A stretch of DNA of 64,000 nt from Mesorhabditis belari (Eukaryota > Nematoda > Chromadorea > Rhabditida > Rhabditidae). A program made the translations under genes and the position numbers. The DNA is taken from assembly GCA_958450365.1 (NCBI GenBank), contig CAUEEP010000910.1:124001-188000 (forward strand), in the 5' to 3' direction. The stretch's first letter is position 1, and each line of letters starts with the position of its first letter. Below, one piece after another: positions 1 to 11,568 of this stretch. Below the pieces are notes generated by a model, which did no database searches, was not told the DNA's origin, and worked only from the letters and a program-made list of their open reading frames with translations.

Positions 1-1447
1 AGAATGAGGGAAATTGGGGGAATAAGGAAAAAATCGAATGTGGAACGCGGGTATCCACATAATATCCTTTTATCTTTCCTCCTCATTAGGTAAAAGAAGA
101 TACATGGGGATATTGTACTACAAGGAGGAGTTGGGGAGAGCCAGGGTTAGCCAAGGGTTAGGTCTGAGTCTGTCTTTGCGGTAATCGATGTTTGGCCTTA
201 AAAAATTCAAGGATTCACGACTGCAGGGTGCCTTACTTTAGCTGAATACCTTCATCTCCCGTTAACTTATTAACTGCATTCTAAACAAACTTCTAACTAG
301 ATTCTAAACTTCTAACTGGATTCTAAACAAACTTCTAACTAAATCCTTTATTCTGTCTACAGTACCCTATCGATTGAACGAACAATTGAAAAGAATCAAA
401 TTGAAAAGAATCAAATTACCACTCTAAAATTAAACAAATCAAATAAAAAATAACCTTTGTTATTTGAAGACGCGTCGGGGCACGGTCTTCTTGGGCACAC
501 AAAAGTTGCTGATGCTTGGTCAGATATTTGGAGAGTATTTGAGGTGGTAGTAGAATAGAAGAGGATTTTGGGAGGAAAGGAAAAGCGAGGGGAGAAGAGG
601 AGAGCCTGTGGCCGAGCTGGAAAAGAAGGAAAGAAAAAAGAAAAAGAATCGAGAAAGGGGCGATGCCGGGATGCAGTCCGGGTGAGGGGAATGGAAAAGA
701 GAAGAAGAAAAAGAAGGCAATCTATAGAAAAGAGAAATCCAGAGGAAAACACGAGGTTTTGTGAAAAAGGAAAGGAAAGAAGGGGGAAAGAAGGGGGAAA
801 GTTGAAGGGCTTTCTGAGGGAAAAGAATCATATGTTTAGATTAGAGGAGTGAAATATTAGACATCGAAGAGAGGTACTAGATGGGAAAGATGACAAGAGA
901 TTGGGTGAAAGGGGAAAGATGGGGCAAAGGGTTAGATTGAGAGATTGTGGGAAAGCGGAGGTACTAGAGAGACGGGTGAACAGCTGATCGAGGGGGAAGG
1001 GCAAGGCGAGGACTGATTGAGAAGGGGAGGAGGGTGGCTCGCGCACTACCCCTCTGTTCCCTTTCCTACCTTTCCCCTACTAAGAAAAGGAATCTTTAAA
1101 GAGAAGTTAAATAATAGAATACAAAGAAACTAAGTTTTAACTATTTAATTGTAAATAAAGAAAGAAAATCAAGTCTTAGGACTTGATTTTCTCACAAAAG
1201 AATCTCACAAAAGCTGTCCAGATTATTATCTTTGCCCCTTTGCAGCTTTAAATACACTTTCTTCACTTCATCCACTTTGATTTTTATTTGGATAATCCTT
1301 TCCCCTCTCCCGATTACCCTTCTCGAAACAAACTTCTAGCTATAAGCTGAGATCTGCTGGGTCCACAAGTCAAAACAAGCAAATATCGAGTTTTCAAAAG
1401 GTAAATCTATGAGAGATTGTTCCTTGGCACTCCATTTGCTATTTTAA
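1..1447. other. Intergenic, low complexity, no gene recognised
   Basis: No splice-consistent coding structure was found. About 540-1030 is strongly purine-rich on the plus strand (GGAAAG/GAAGGG runs), which keeps long ORFs open on both strands. Those ORFs encode low-complexity Lys/Arg/Glu or Ser/Phe/Pro strings and are rejected as genes. At 1163-1192 a perfect 12-bp inverted repeat with a 4-nt loop (GAAAATCAAGTC / GACTTGATTTTC) forms a short hairpin. Confidence 0.5.
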
Positions 1448-1451
1448 ACCC

Positions 1452-1530
1452 AGACTGAAGACTAAAGGCAATTGCTGAAGACTAAAGGCAATTGCTGAAG
1501 ATTAAAGGCAATTGCTGAAGACTAAAGGCA
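1452..1530. repeat. 20-bp minisatellite, 4 copies
   Basis: Four head-to-tail copies of a 20-bp unit (GACTAAAGGCAATTGCTGAA), nearly identical, with one C-to-T change in the third copy. Confidence 0.9.
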
Positions 1531-2390
1531 ATTGACCTAAGCAGATCTAGGTGCAAATGTTCTTCAGACAAACAATGTTGTTCTCTAAACTGACACAACC
1601 AGGTAGGTGTCAAAAAAAGCATGAACAATTTCTAAACTGACACAACAGCTAGATGTCAAACAAGCATGAACAGTAACACTTCAATTTGCAATGTTAAAAT
1701 TAGCATATTTACATTACACACAATCTCTATAATCCAGTTCTCTATAATCCTTTTCACCTCACTCCTCACCCCGATCCCCTATTAGGATGAGTCTTTTCCC
1801 CCCATTTTTCTCCGATTATCCCTTCTCTCTTCTCTCTTCTCTCTTCTCTGAAACAAATTGCCTCTTACCGGATTAACGATACTTTCTCCCCGATTCCTTC
1901 TGTCCGTCAAATTTATGACCACCCGAAATCGGGTTATCAAAGAGCCAAAAATAGCCGCCTCGCTTCGGATCGATCACATAATTGCAAACTGGTTCACCAG
2001 ATTGGAAAATTTAGAGTGTACTTTGAGCGAGTGAGAAATGAAGATAAAAAAGGGGCAAAATGGCGATTAAGTTGTAAAATTGAAACCCAAATAGTGGCAT
2101 TTATAGCTAGGAATACTTGTAGTGAATACAGCAATACTAACAGTGATTTTTTTTGACTTGACGCAACGAATCAAGTGCGTTTGCTATATTTAAGCTTGAG
2201 CGTAAACCAACCAGTACTTTCCTGTTAGTCCCACGACTATTTTGCTTTGCTTATAAGCCCAGTTTGCTTATACTGAAAATTAGGATTGTAGGAATAACAT
2301 TAGGATTGTAGTAATGCGGCAGTAACAATACACCAAACTAAGAATAACTAGTTGAGCTAATAGTTGTGGTAGTGATAGTTTGGAGGATGA

Positions 2391-2548
2391 GGATGGTAGG
2401 ACAAGGATGGTAGGGCAAGGATGGTAGGGCAAGGATGGTAGGGCAAGGATGGTAGGACAAGGATGGTAGGACAAGGATGGTAGGACAAGGATGGTAGGGC
2501 AAGGATGGTAGGACAAGGATGGTAGGGCAAGGATAGTAGGACAAGGAC
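2391..2548. repeat. 14-bp minisatellite
   Basis: About eleven copies of GGATGGTAGGRCAA, alternating A and G at one position. The array runs directly into the left end of the hairpin element at 2549. The two reverse-strand ORFs here (Ser/Tyr/Pro/Cys periodic) are products of the repeat, not genes. Confidence 0.9.
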
Positions 2549-2791
2549 TAGAGTGTGTTCCTACCGGATAATGCGTTTTCTAAAATGCACCTATTTGAGA
2601 AAACTATCGTAGTCAAACCCTTAGTTTAGATGCAATTAGTCCGATTTTGCTATCATTGATTGAGCCTTGTAATTCCTCATCGAATGGTACCAAAATCGGA
2701 GTGATTGCACGTAAACTAAAGTTTTGACTACGGTACTTTTCTCAACTAGGTGCATTTTAGAAAACGCATTGTCCGATAGGAACACACTCTA
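2549..2791. mobile_element. hAT-like hairpin MITE (TAGAG family)
   Basis: A 243-bp near-perfect palindrome. The left end starts TAGAGTGTGTTCCTA and the right end is its reverse complement; pairing continues inward through GCGTTTTCTAAAATGCACCTA. The ends fit the hAT terminal rule YARNG. Two relatives occur in this window (16747-17320 and 45889-47523), one with a perfect 8-bp target duplication, which supports hAT ancestry. No coding capacity. Confidence 0.8.
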
Positions 2792-2799
2792 GTAGGGAC

Positions 2800-3200
2800 A
2801 ATGTCGTTCTACAATGTAATGGACAATGTCGCTCTACAACTTAATGAACAATGTCGCTCTACAATGTAATGGACAACGCTCTACAACTTAATGGACAATG
2901 TCGCTCTACAACTTAATGAACAATGTCGCTCTACAATGTAATAGACAATGTCGTTCTACAATGTAATGGACAATGTCGCTCTACAATGTAATGGACAATG
3001 TCGCTCTACAACGTAATGGACAATGTCGCTCTACAATGTAATGGACAACGCTCTAGAACGTAATGGACAATGTCGCTCTACAATGTAATAGACAATGTCG
3101 CTCTACAACGTAATGGACAATGTCGCTCTACAATGTAATGGACAATGTCGCTCTACAACTTAATGGACAATGTCGCTCTACAATGTAATGGACAATGTCG
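2800..3200. repeat. 25-bp minisatellite
   Basis: About sixteen copies of a 25-bp unit (GGACAATGTCGCTCTACAAT plus GTAAT), with a few shortened units lacking the TGTCG segment (near 2870 and 3045). Variant bases (CGTAAT, CTTAAT, GTAATA) recur in patches, suggesting expansion of small blocks. Confidence 0.9.
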
Positions 3201-3261
3201 CTTAATTCATCGCTCAATTCCGATGAATTAAGAATCAAATAAAGTAGAGCTGGACAATCTT

Positions 3262-3489
3262 TTAGACTATTTCGGTTTCTTTCTTTTTGGATATAAAAAA
3301 ATAGTTTTCATTTCTAGTTACAAGTTGAAATCTGACTTTTTGCCTCGTCTCATTCTCTTCTCGTTCCTCCATTCGAGCTGTTCGTTTCCTGGATGGTCCA
3401 CTACTCGACGAGCTCGATATTGTCGGTGATTTCTCCCTTCTCCTCTTCATTCTTTTCCCTCTTTCACCCGTTTCACTCTCAGAATCCAT
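3262..3489 (-). CDS. Possible first exon, basic Ser/Arg/Glu-rich protein
   Basis: An ORF starts with ATG at 3489 and reads a charged protein (MDSESETGERGKRMKRRREK, then a Ser run and Arg/Lys/Glu-rich sequence). A possible donor (GTAACT) lies about 170 bp into the ORF, but no downstream exon could be found before the minisatellite at 2800-3200. It could be an orphan 5 prime exon or a chance ORF. The protein family is not recognised. Confidence 0.25.
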   Translation of the reverse strand: MDSESETGERGKRMKRRREKSPTISSSSSSGPSRKRTARMEEREENETRQKVRFQLVTRNENYFFISKKKETEIV

Positions 3490-4042
3490 TACAAATCCTG
3501 AAAACTTTCAAAATCTTTTCTCTCTTCTCAACAACTCAATAAAATCTAATGACCTATTGAAAGAAATGGGCTAAAAAAATCAAAAATGCATTTAGAAAGA
3601 GGGAAAATTGATTTGACAAATAGGAAAACGATTGAAATGACAAATTTTTCAAAAGATTCTTCATTTTCACTTCATTTTCACTTCATTGTCACACTCATTT
3701 TTTTCTGACCGAGAAATTGATTGAACTTTTTTTTCTCGTGTGCGTGGACTCGATTCATCGGTCTGTTCCCCATCTATGACTGGGAAAAGGGAAAAAAACA
3801 CACAAAAATGTCTCTATGAGACGATGTTTTATATTTGGGGGAAATCACGGAAAGGCCAGCAATTGGAGAACCAAAAGAAAATCGTTTTGCAGTTTTTTTT
3901 TTCTGAAAGGTCAAGTGCAAACGTTACAGTACTGGAGTTAAAATTCGTTAATTTGCTTCATTAGAAAACTTCTGCTTGTCAATGATCAGTGTTTAGTGCT
4001 CAATTATTCTATATCGCCAAAAGTGGCATTTATTAGTAACTT
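3490..4042. other. AT-rich intergenic stretch
   Basis: Nothing recognised. It contains poly-T runs and a short triplication of CTTCATTTTCA near 3660-3690. No splice-consistent coding structure. Confidence 0.4.
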
Positions 4043-4180
4043 TACGGTACACAAGTACTTTACGGTACATAAGTACTTTACGGGACACAAGTACTTTACG
4101 GTAGACAGGTACTTTACGGTACACAAGTACTTTACGGGACACAAGTACTTTACGCTACACAAGTACTTTACGGTACTTTG
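4043..4180. repeat. 18-bp minisatellite
   Basis: About eight copies of TACTTTACGGTACACAAG. The unit length is a multiple of three, so a periodic peptide (KYFTVH) reads through in one frame; this is repeat-derived. Confidence 0.9.
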
Positions 4181-4324
4181 CACAAGTAAAACTTTAAATC
4201 TAAACTGTCTAACACTGAACTCCACAAACTGTTTGCAGTTGAAGCTTTCCTTTTCAAGCAGCTCTCAAAATAACACATATGATCCGGTTGTATTAAATGC
4301 TGCATTGTAAATGAAAACAAAAAA

Positions 4325-4479
4325 CAGTCGATTATCTCTATAACAGAATGGAAAGGACCAACAAAAATTTTTCCCGTTATATAGAGCGCCATATTTATAT
4401 AGCTTAGCGTCAACCGGGACCAAAATTCCATTCCGTTATATAGTTTTCTGCTATATAGAGTTCCGTTATAGAGAACTGT
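4325..4479. mobile_element. Short MITE remnant, CTCTATAAC ends
   Basis: The right end reads, inward, CAGTTCTCTATAACGGAAC and the left end CAGTCGATTATCTCTATAAC, forming imperfect terminal inverted repeats. Internal copies of GTTATATAG/CTATATAG lie around 4375-4465. CAGTTCTCTATAACGG-type ends are seen in pogo/Tigger-like non-autonomous elements, but no transposase is present, so family assignment is tentative. Confidence 0.5.
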
Positions 4480-5172
4480 ACTAAGAAATAAAAATACTGT
4501 TTAATATCTTGATGAAATATGGTACTGATAGAAAATTTTTTCGTAATTTCAACGGTTGAGAGCAGAGAGCAGAGAGCAAATTCTTGACTAACTAGATCAA
4601 GTAAAATCAAACGATTTCTAGCAAACTGGAAAGTTTAACTGATATTTAACAGTTGACAACTTTTTGTCCTTTAATTAGAAAAAGAAAAAATGAAGAAAAA
4701 GTAATGCAAAGCATCTGAAAATGTTTAAAAATGTTAGCCGCAACAGCTCAAAAACAGTAAGACTTTTTCCGACTGCTAGATGAACTTGATTAGCCGATGG
4801 ATCAAAACGTTAACGAGAGAAGGCTCTCAAAAAAATGTGAGATCACAAAAGCGCCGTAAATGATCACATAGTGGGTTAGAGGTTGATGGGGAGGAAGGGG
4901 AAGGAAGGGGAAGGGATGAGAGAAGCGGGATGGGTGGTTGAAGAGAGAAGGGGGAAAAGGACAACGGACAGCCCCAGTCCATCCCAGTACCCGTGCCCTC
5001 CAAGTGCAACATCCCATCTTCCCCATTCCCTCATCTTCCCCATCAAGCTCTACCCCAACCACATCGATATTTCTCAAGTGTGTTTGTTTCTTTTCCCTTC
5101 AACAATACCCATTGCAATTTCTGTAAACTGAAAAGAGTGATCTTTGAGTATTGACCAACGTTGATATCAATT

Positions 5173-5495
5173 ATGGTCAGTGATGTTCCAACCAATCTGC
5201 AAATCAAGCCAGATTGTAAGGCCAGAGTCGGTCAGCCGGCCGAACCGGTTTCAGGTACTTTTTGTGGACAAAACTTGCGATAAATTGTTGTTCCAACTTG
5301 TTCCAACAAAACTTGTTCCAAAATTCCAGAACAAAGCCCATTTTTGAATCCCTAGACAAACCAATGAGGATGAGCGATCAAGCTTTGTTAAACAAAATAT
5401 TCTCACCGATCTCACACATTCACGACAAAGTCATTTTTGACTTGGCTGCCGTTTCGGACGACATTTATGTTAGCTGTAGATTTGATTTGGTTTGA
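5173..5495 (+). CDS. Candidate short gene, unrecognised
   Basis: An ATG at 5173 opens a codon run (MVSDVPTNLQIKPDCKARVG...) ending near a TTTCAG|GTACTT donor-like site. After a short gap a second open segment follows an acceptor-like CCAG at about 5326 and reads to a TGA at 5495 (ending ISHIHDKVIFDLAAVSDDI...). Both look protein-like, but the phases of the obvious splice sites do not agree. It may be a misread exon pair, a decayed gene, or chance. Confidence 0.2.
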
Positions 5496-6180
5496 TCAAG
5501 CAAGTTTAGTCAAACATGAACTGATCCGGAAAAATTGTCTTGGAACAACTCGAATTATGACTGGTTAGATTGTGAAAACAGTTTGAAAGTTTGAAAGCAG
5601 TTCAATTTTAAACTTTCAACTATGACACTTCTTACTAGGCTTACGAATTTGTGAGTTCAACTTTCCAACCACAGTCTGGTCCGTTTTGAACGCAATCGAA
5701 TGTTTAGAAAAGAAAATTTTTGTGGAAGAATGGTTTTAGACAGTGGATACAGTATTCCGATTTAGAATAAAGAATACAATTTCAAAGAACAAATTTCTAG
5801 AAAAGCAAAGTATCCTACTGAAATGAGAAGTTCAACCGAAAGTGCAGATCAAAGATTATATCGAAAAAAACTTCAGAAGAAATGTCTCAATCGAAATCAT
5901 TCTCCCTTCATCGATCATCTTTTCCATATTCGGCCTGTTTTGTCTCCTTTTTGCCTTGACATCGAATCAATCAGCCACATGATAGCCAAAATCACTTTTG
6001 ATTGCCCCCGAAATGATCGGCTCACATCGAGGGGAGATACATACAGATGGATATCAATCAAGGTAGTCAACCATATGTATATGGTTGACTGCGTTGCGTT
6101 GCAAAATGATAGGACCATCCTGGATTTTTGCGATTTTTGATTTTAAATAACTAAAATTTTCTGAAACATTTCTGAATTCG

Positions 6181-6984
6181 GTGATGTCGCTACAGGACGT
6201 CAAGGTACAAATTGGAGCTCCCGTCCACAAAAGCACTCTTTCTCGAGCCATCAAGTGTTACATCCGTTACATCAAAAGAGCAATCATGAAGAAAGCACCA
6301 AAACTGAAGCCGGCACACAAAGAAAAAAAGGATGTCTTGGGCTCGGGATCACATCACCATCGATTGGAAAAAAGTAAACTTTTTTCCTTGAGTTGTTAAC
6401 TATTTTTTTCTTTGTAGGTCATCTTCAGCGATCAGAAAAAATTTAATTTGGATAATCCCGACGACAACAAGTACTATTGGCACGATTTGAGAAAAGATCC
6501 AATGCTTTGTGGGCGTCGAAACTTTGGTGGAGGATCGCTGATGATATGGGGCGCTTTCAATGTGGATGACGTTCTTGATTTAGAATTTGTGACTTGTCGC
6601 ATGAACTTGAACGATTACCAGGACGCCCTTACGGATCAACTACTTCCTTTTCTAGCACAAAATCGAGGGAAACACTATATTTTCCAACAGGATAATGCTT
6701 CAATTCATGTCAGCCAATCCACTAGAGCTTTCTGGCACACCGCAACAACCATTTTCTCGAATGACCTACCTGCTCACCGGACTTAAATCCAATGAAAAAC
6801 TTATGGGGCATCCTCGTGAGGAATATTTATGCTAATGGAAAGACTTACGACACGATTTCGCAACTCAAAAAAAGCAATTTTGCAAGCTTGGACGTCAATT
6901 CCACCACAAACGCTTCAAAACTTAGTGAACTCGATGAAAAGTCGACTACTCAACGTCATCGAGAAAAAGGGAGCATCTATTGAT
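6181..6984 (+). pseudogene. Tc3-like DDE transposase pseudogene
   Basis: Recognisable as a Tc3-type transposase by the blocks VIFSDQKKFNLDNPD, YYWHDLRK, GGGSLMIWGAF, FQQDNASIHVS, SPDLNP and NLWGILVRN, ending in GASIDY then TAA. A short intron is consistent at about 6375-6417 (W-K-K then V-I-F-S-D). It is inactivated several ways: a frameshift before the intron, a Trp-to-stop change just before the SPDLNP block, a one-base insertion in an A-run near 6868, and Lys where the family has its catalytic Glu (NPMKNLWG instead of NPIENLWG). The N-terminal DNA-binding region is only partly present. Confidence 0.85.
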
Positions 6985-7161
6985 TATTAATGAACTTTTC
7001 TTTTGTTTTTCTTTTGTTTTTCTTTTGTTTATTCTCAAATTTATTGCTATTTTTTATGTGGTCCTATCATTTTGCAAAAGGTGTTAAATAAAGAAATTGT
7101 TATAATTTTGTTGCAATTTGTTCAGATAACGTTAAAAATGGTATATATGCCTATTTTTGTA

Positions 7162-7580
7162 TATGTTGTGTCCGATTTAAATTTCCGTCCGATTTAGATT
7201 GAACTTATCGCGGACGTCCGATTTAGATTACAGTCTATATCGGACGTCCTATTTAGATTCGATCTAAATCTTATATAGATTGAACACTAATATAAACGTG
7301 CTTAATATATGTTCTTAAGCGTTTTTTTTGCAATTTTCTGCGCTTTTCAGAGAAATTTTATTGTCTTTTTTTGAGAATTTTTTGTTTTCTTGTTTTCCTA
7401 TTAAATGCTGCTTTTTTACAGATGGAGGACCTTTTTGACCTTTTTGTTTCATAGTTGGGTTTTCTTTTCAGAAAAAGACAGTAACAGACCTTTGAAAAAT
7501 GCAGAAAACTACAGAAAACGCTTAAGAACATATATTAAGCATGTTTATATTATTGTTCAATCTAAATCGGACACAACATA
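7162..7580. mobile_element. Hairpin MITE nested in the Tc3-like element
   Basis: Long imperfect terminal inverted repeats: the left begins TATGTTGTGTCCGATTTAAA and the right ends AATCTAAATCGGACACAACATA. A second paired block inside (GTGCTTAATATATGTTCTTA against its complement near 7500-7555) extends the hairpin. The flanks are TATAT-rich. The motif GTCCGATTTAGATT is also repeated near the left arm. No coding capacity. Confidence 0.75.
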
Positions 7581-8045
7581 TATATTCCTAGGATTTAAAA
7601 GCAATTGCGCGTTATTAAATTTCATAGCCAAAAAAAAATGTAAAATTTAGGGGTGGTCCTATCATTTTGCAACGTACCTTATTTGCATTATGCATAGATG
7701 GATATTTGACTCAACGCACTCACCAAGGCATTTAAATTGAAACGTTCCATTCAACTATTTAAAACCAAAGCTGATAAACAACATTAGAAAATTTTAATTC
7801 TTACTTTGTCTAGCTTGATCTAGCTTTGCTGCAGGCTTGATCCACAAGTCCCTAATTATAGCTTTGATTTAGAATTTTTCATGCTAAACTTTTCTCCACA
7901 GCTATGTAATATGTCTCGAAGTCATTGAAATCAATAAGTTTTCTTTTCCATATTTTATCCGCTATGATGTCAACTCGTCTAAACACTTAAACACTTTAAA
8001 ATTCACGACCCCGTTTCACTCATTTTCTTTGAAATTCTCGTCAAA

Positions 8046-8682
8046 ATGATTACGAAATTTTTGTTTTTCTTTGCTTTACTTGTCTGGAGAGCGAGAAAGT
8101 TGCAGGATTTCAAAAATCGACATTTCAACCTTCGGACGGTTTTTATTTATCCAAATCAGAGCCACTAGAAAAATATGGGTAAGTACTACAGTGTGAAAAC
8201 AGGATTGAAAAGATTTTATCACGCAAAGAGTGTTTTTGGACCAAGTTTCTGGTGCTATATTACGGTGCGGATGAGGGGATTTGCAAGAAACTTTCTTCAA
8301 TAAAGCAAAAGGCAAAATTTTCTCATATATTACTTTAATAGAAAATTTCAACCGATTTGATGAGGCGTTGAGAAACTCGAGCAACGAATTTTGACAAAGT
8401 TTACGGAGAAAGAGGATTGAAAATTGTCTGCGCTATAGATTTGGATGCTGATTTAGAAAACTGTAAATGACCATTGGAAAATATACTACTGTAGTTTTGT
8501 GTACTGGCTTCACGAAATTTTAGTTCTTAAGCTCAACAAATGCTATGCGGAATAAGCATGGTTGCCCAAAAGTGCATGGATTTTGCAAAAGATGCTTGGT
8601 CTTACAATGATCTAATGATCTCGTGACAAAGGTTTCCGAGAAATGCATCAACGAGGTTTACCGCGAACTTTATGAAATCTGA
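8046..8682 (+). pseudogene. Decayed copy 1 of secreted cysteine-containing family
   Basis: Related to the copies at 15866-17583 and 17918-19420. Exon 1 encodes a signal-peptide-like start (MITKFLFFFALLVW). Later segments match the other copies: a GADEGIC block near 8270, NRFDEA..NSSNEF near 8350-8395, GERGLKIVCA near 8410, MLCGISMVAQKCMDFAKDA near 8540-8605, and a C-terminus EKCINEVYRELYEI ending at 8682. The donor after the signal peptide is lost, the reading frame shifts twice, and there is an extra A before the GTTTACGG segment. Hence it is called a pseudogene. Molecular function of the family is unknown. Confidence 0.65.
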
Positions 8683-9201
8683 ATCTGAAGTTGAACAATT
8701 TGCATGAAAATAAAATGCCCACTAAATTTTTATTCAATCAAATGAAAGAAACGAATAAACCGTACAAATGATTTATATTCAAATTGTAGCTTCATGCGTT
8801 ATCGTGAGTTTGGGTACACATGTGTTGATGGGCGGTGAACGTGGACGAGCCCCTGTAGAAGAAAAGACGTAATGTTAGAAGAAACATCCTTACTTGGCAT
8901 AACCCCATCACGATACTCACGATATGTTGTTAAAATAGGAGACCATATAGTTTCCGAAAAACTAAATAATATATGACTTATATGAGATAACCAAATTGAT
9001 TAAAACCTCAGAAAAAAGTCAGAAATGCGAAAAGCCGGTCGATAGAGTGTCATGAGGAACCCACGCCGGCTAAAAAATAAGTAGCATTGGTGCATTAATT
9101 ACAAAAAAAAAGTACCGCATTGGACACGTACCATTTTAAAAGTTGGGCCATTTTCAAGACAAAATTTTGGCAAACAACTATTTTATTCGATGATTTTTAT
9201 G

Positions 9202-11498
9202 TTAATTTGCTATTTCAAGCATTTTTTTAAAAATAACTTTGTTTTTAAACGACAATTTAAAACTGGGTAAAGTGAAAGGCCTACTAGCAAAATACTTTTG
9301 ACTCGGCATCTTCATCTTAACGAGGCTTGTATTCTCCGGAATTGGCTTTCTTAGTTGAGATATGAGAGCTGAATTTCTTCCGCCATAACAGCCTGACAAA
9401 ACCGTCACAGTCTCTTTGAAATCAGCCGCTAAAACTCATCATTTAAATCAAAATTAGCCAAAAAAACCAACTTTGTAAAGTGACATAAAACTGAAAGGGT
9501 GAATCGAGTCGTAGCGAATAAGGCCGATGACGTTTGTAAAGCTCAGTTTCGTTCCGTGGACTAGCCCATTCCGGCATTCCGCCAATGCCCTAAAATATAC
9601 AAAGTTAAGAGGCTAGTTTCTAAAAAACAAACCTCTTTTATGACCTTTTGCATGAAATGGAGCCCTTTAGGGCCAAGGTTGAGTCTCGTCCAATGTTCGA
9701 CGTTTGCAAGAGGCGCTAACAACTCATATCCATCCTAAAACAGACGACATTTATAAGCTGTAAACTTCAACTACAGTTTAGCCACCCTTTCAATGTTCTA
9801 ATGGACAGAGTAACTGCAAACCTCAAAAATTTCCCAAGTATTCCATGACTTCAGCAAATCGATGTGATTTTCCATTTGAAATATTGGTAATAGCAAAGTT
9901 TGAGTTTTGACCTAAACGTAATATTTCGTATAGACGTATAGACGTATAGACCACTAAAATAATTACCTTTGCTTTCGTTAAAGTCTTAAAAATCTCGACA
10001 AGATCCATTCCAAGAAAAGTTGAGGAAAAGTTGACAATGTCTTAATTAGAAAATTAAAAAAAGTTAAACTCATTTTCAACCTGTGCTTGCAGTTGGTCGT
10101 ACAATAACCAAATTTATATTTGTAACATTCTTTCCCAACTGTTCGCCCGGATCCAACGAAATGGAGAATGCCTAAAAAAGTCAAAGCAAGCTAAGAAATC
10201 TAGCATCTTTACATCAAATTTAGACGTTCTAAAAGTCGCCATAGCGGTCGTGATTTCAAACATTGGGTGGAACTCGCGCAAGTATGGTGATACAAAAAAC
10301 TGAGCTTTCATTGTCTGGCCAATCTAAAATCGAATGCTATTATTTCAGCTGATACGTAAAAAAACGTACTGTAGCTTCATTTTTCCATTTGACTCGAATG
10401 CCTGAGCCGGACATAAAACAACATGAATCGGCGGCGAGTTCGGCTTGAGGAACAATTTCTCCATCTGACAGTTTGCCAACCCATTGTGCATAGTGGCTAG
10501 AACGAATAGGCCAAACACCCTAAATAAATTTAAAATACCTATTTGTTTTGACCCAATTCGATTTATCGAACGATTTATAAAAACTTGCCTCATCTCCGAG
10601 ATATTTTTTCAAAGTGGCCAGCGCTTCTTTTAGAAATGGTCGATGCGCATCTCCAAGAAACACCCTAAAATATAAATCATAAATTGGATAAAACATTCTC
10701 TCAACCTTGCTATGACAAATAGAGATTTCCTTGAGTCACGTTCGTTGGTATTCAGGGCACATCGATGAAGAACTTCCAAAATTGCTTTTGTAGCTAAACG
10801 TTGTTAGTCTCAATAAAATGGGAGTCAACTAACCGTCAATGTCTTCTTGATTTATTTTAAGAGCCAAATCAATTGCTCGGCGTTCATCTTCGTCACCAAG
10901 TAGAAATATGGCAACTAAAGCACTTAGCGCGGGAATTGGAGCTATGATCTAAAAAGTCTTATTTTATTAGATTTAATTATCCCCACGTAATTCACATTGC
11001 TTGTCATAGGGCCGAGTTTGTGGAAATAGTCGAGGCTTGAAACGATAAACCTAAATATTTTATACTTTACGCTTTAGAGAAAATAATCACCGATGAATAA
11101 GTGAAGAAAAGTCTTGAATCTCTGGTTCTTCTTTCTTTTTTCGTTTGCATTTATCCCAAAGCTTTTTGAAGAAGCCACTTTCTAAAATTTCATAAAAAAA
11201 AATATGTAAATCAATATAGCAAACTTTTCTTTGGAGATTTCGTTGCAAGGCAGGTTTTCTTCACATCTAAACTCTTTTACAATAAGGGTGATTCAAAAAA
11301 GGCCAACCATTTTTCACCCGGTTTTTCGCACATGTAGCAATTGTGGTCACTTCTAAAGAAGCAAAACTTTTATGAAGTATAAAGTGGAAGCTTACCGCTT
11401 GCAGTATACTTTGTTCCTTGGAGAACGGCTGAAGAAGCGCTTTTCACAACTAAAGAAGCGTTTAATGAGAGTGCAAAAGTAAAGACAAACTTTTGCAT
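9202..11498 (-). CDS. Divergent secreted serpin-like protein
   Basis: Sixteen exons splice in phase into 528 aa: 11396-11498, 11308-11352, 11225-11266, 11091-11181, 10987-11050, 10834-10948, 10706-10793, 10589-10664, 10370-10519, 10213-10323, 10081-10171, 9967-10040, 9822-9911, 9633-9734, 9472-9589, 9202-9428. The start (MQKFVFTFALSL) looks like a signal peptide; a second in-frame ATG lies 18 bp upstream. A Lys-rich linker follows. The serpin-like order is: NVNYIIAPIPALSALVAIF (N-x-x-SP-ISI region), SLFVIARVFL and FLKEALATLKKYLGDE (shutter and helix F area), LLLPIFQMENHIDLLKSW (LPRFK-type strand), then a loop and LRLDSPFQFYVTL (PFLFFI-type strand). The hinge reads KEGIGGMPEWASP rather than EEGTEAAAAT, so protease inhibition is unlikely if the assignment is right. 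Intron 8 is GC-AG. An AATAAA lies just after the stop. Fold assignment is by motif order only. Confidence 0.6.
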
Positions 11499-11568
11499 GC
11501 TTGTTTCACTGTGCATCGTCTCCTCTTAGCCACCACAAAAGCGCCCCTTTTTGATCCCTTTCCAACAA

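Larger units (their letters stand above)
6097..7674 (+). mobile_element. Tc3-like transposon (dead), with nested element
   Basis: Terminal inverted repeats of about 21 bp: left CGTTGCAAAATGATAGGACC, right GGTCCTATCATTTTGCAACG followed by TA, the expected Tc1/mariner target. A third, internal copy of the right terminal sequence lies at 7058-7076, about 90 bp after the transposase stop. The original element may therefore have ended there, with the extra 600 bp and second end added by a later insertion or duplication. A separate hairpin element (7162-7580) sits in that extra segment. Confidence 0.8.

Noticed and set aside
411..1046. Ser/Phe/Pro-rich and Lys/Glu-rich ORFs
   Set aside because: Caused by a purine-rich stretch that lacks stop codons; no splice sites or family match.
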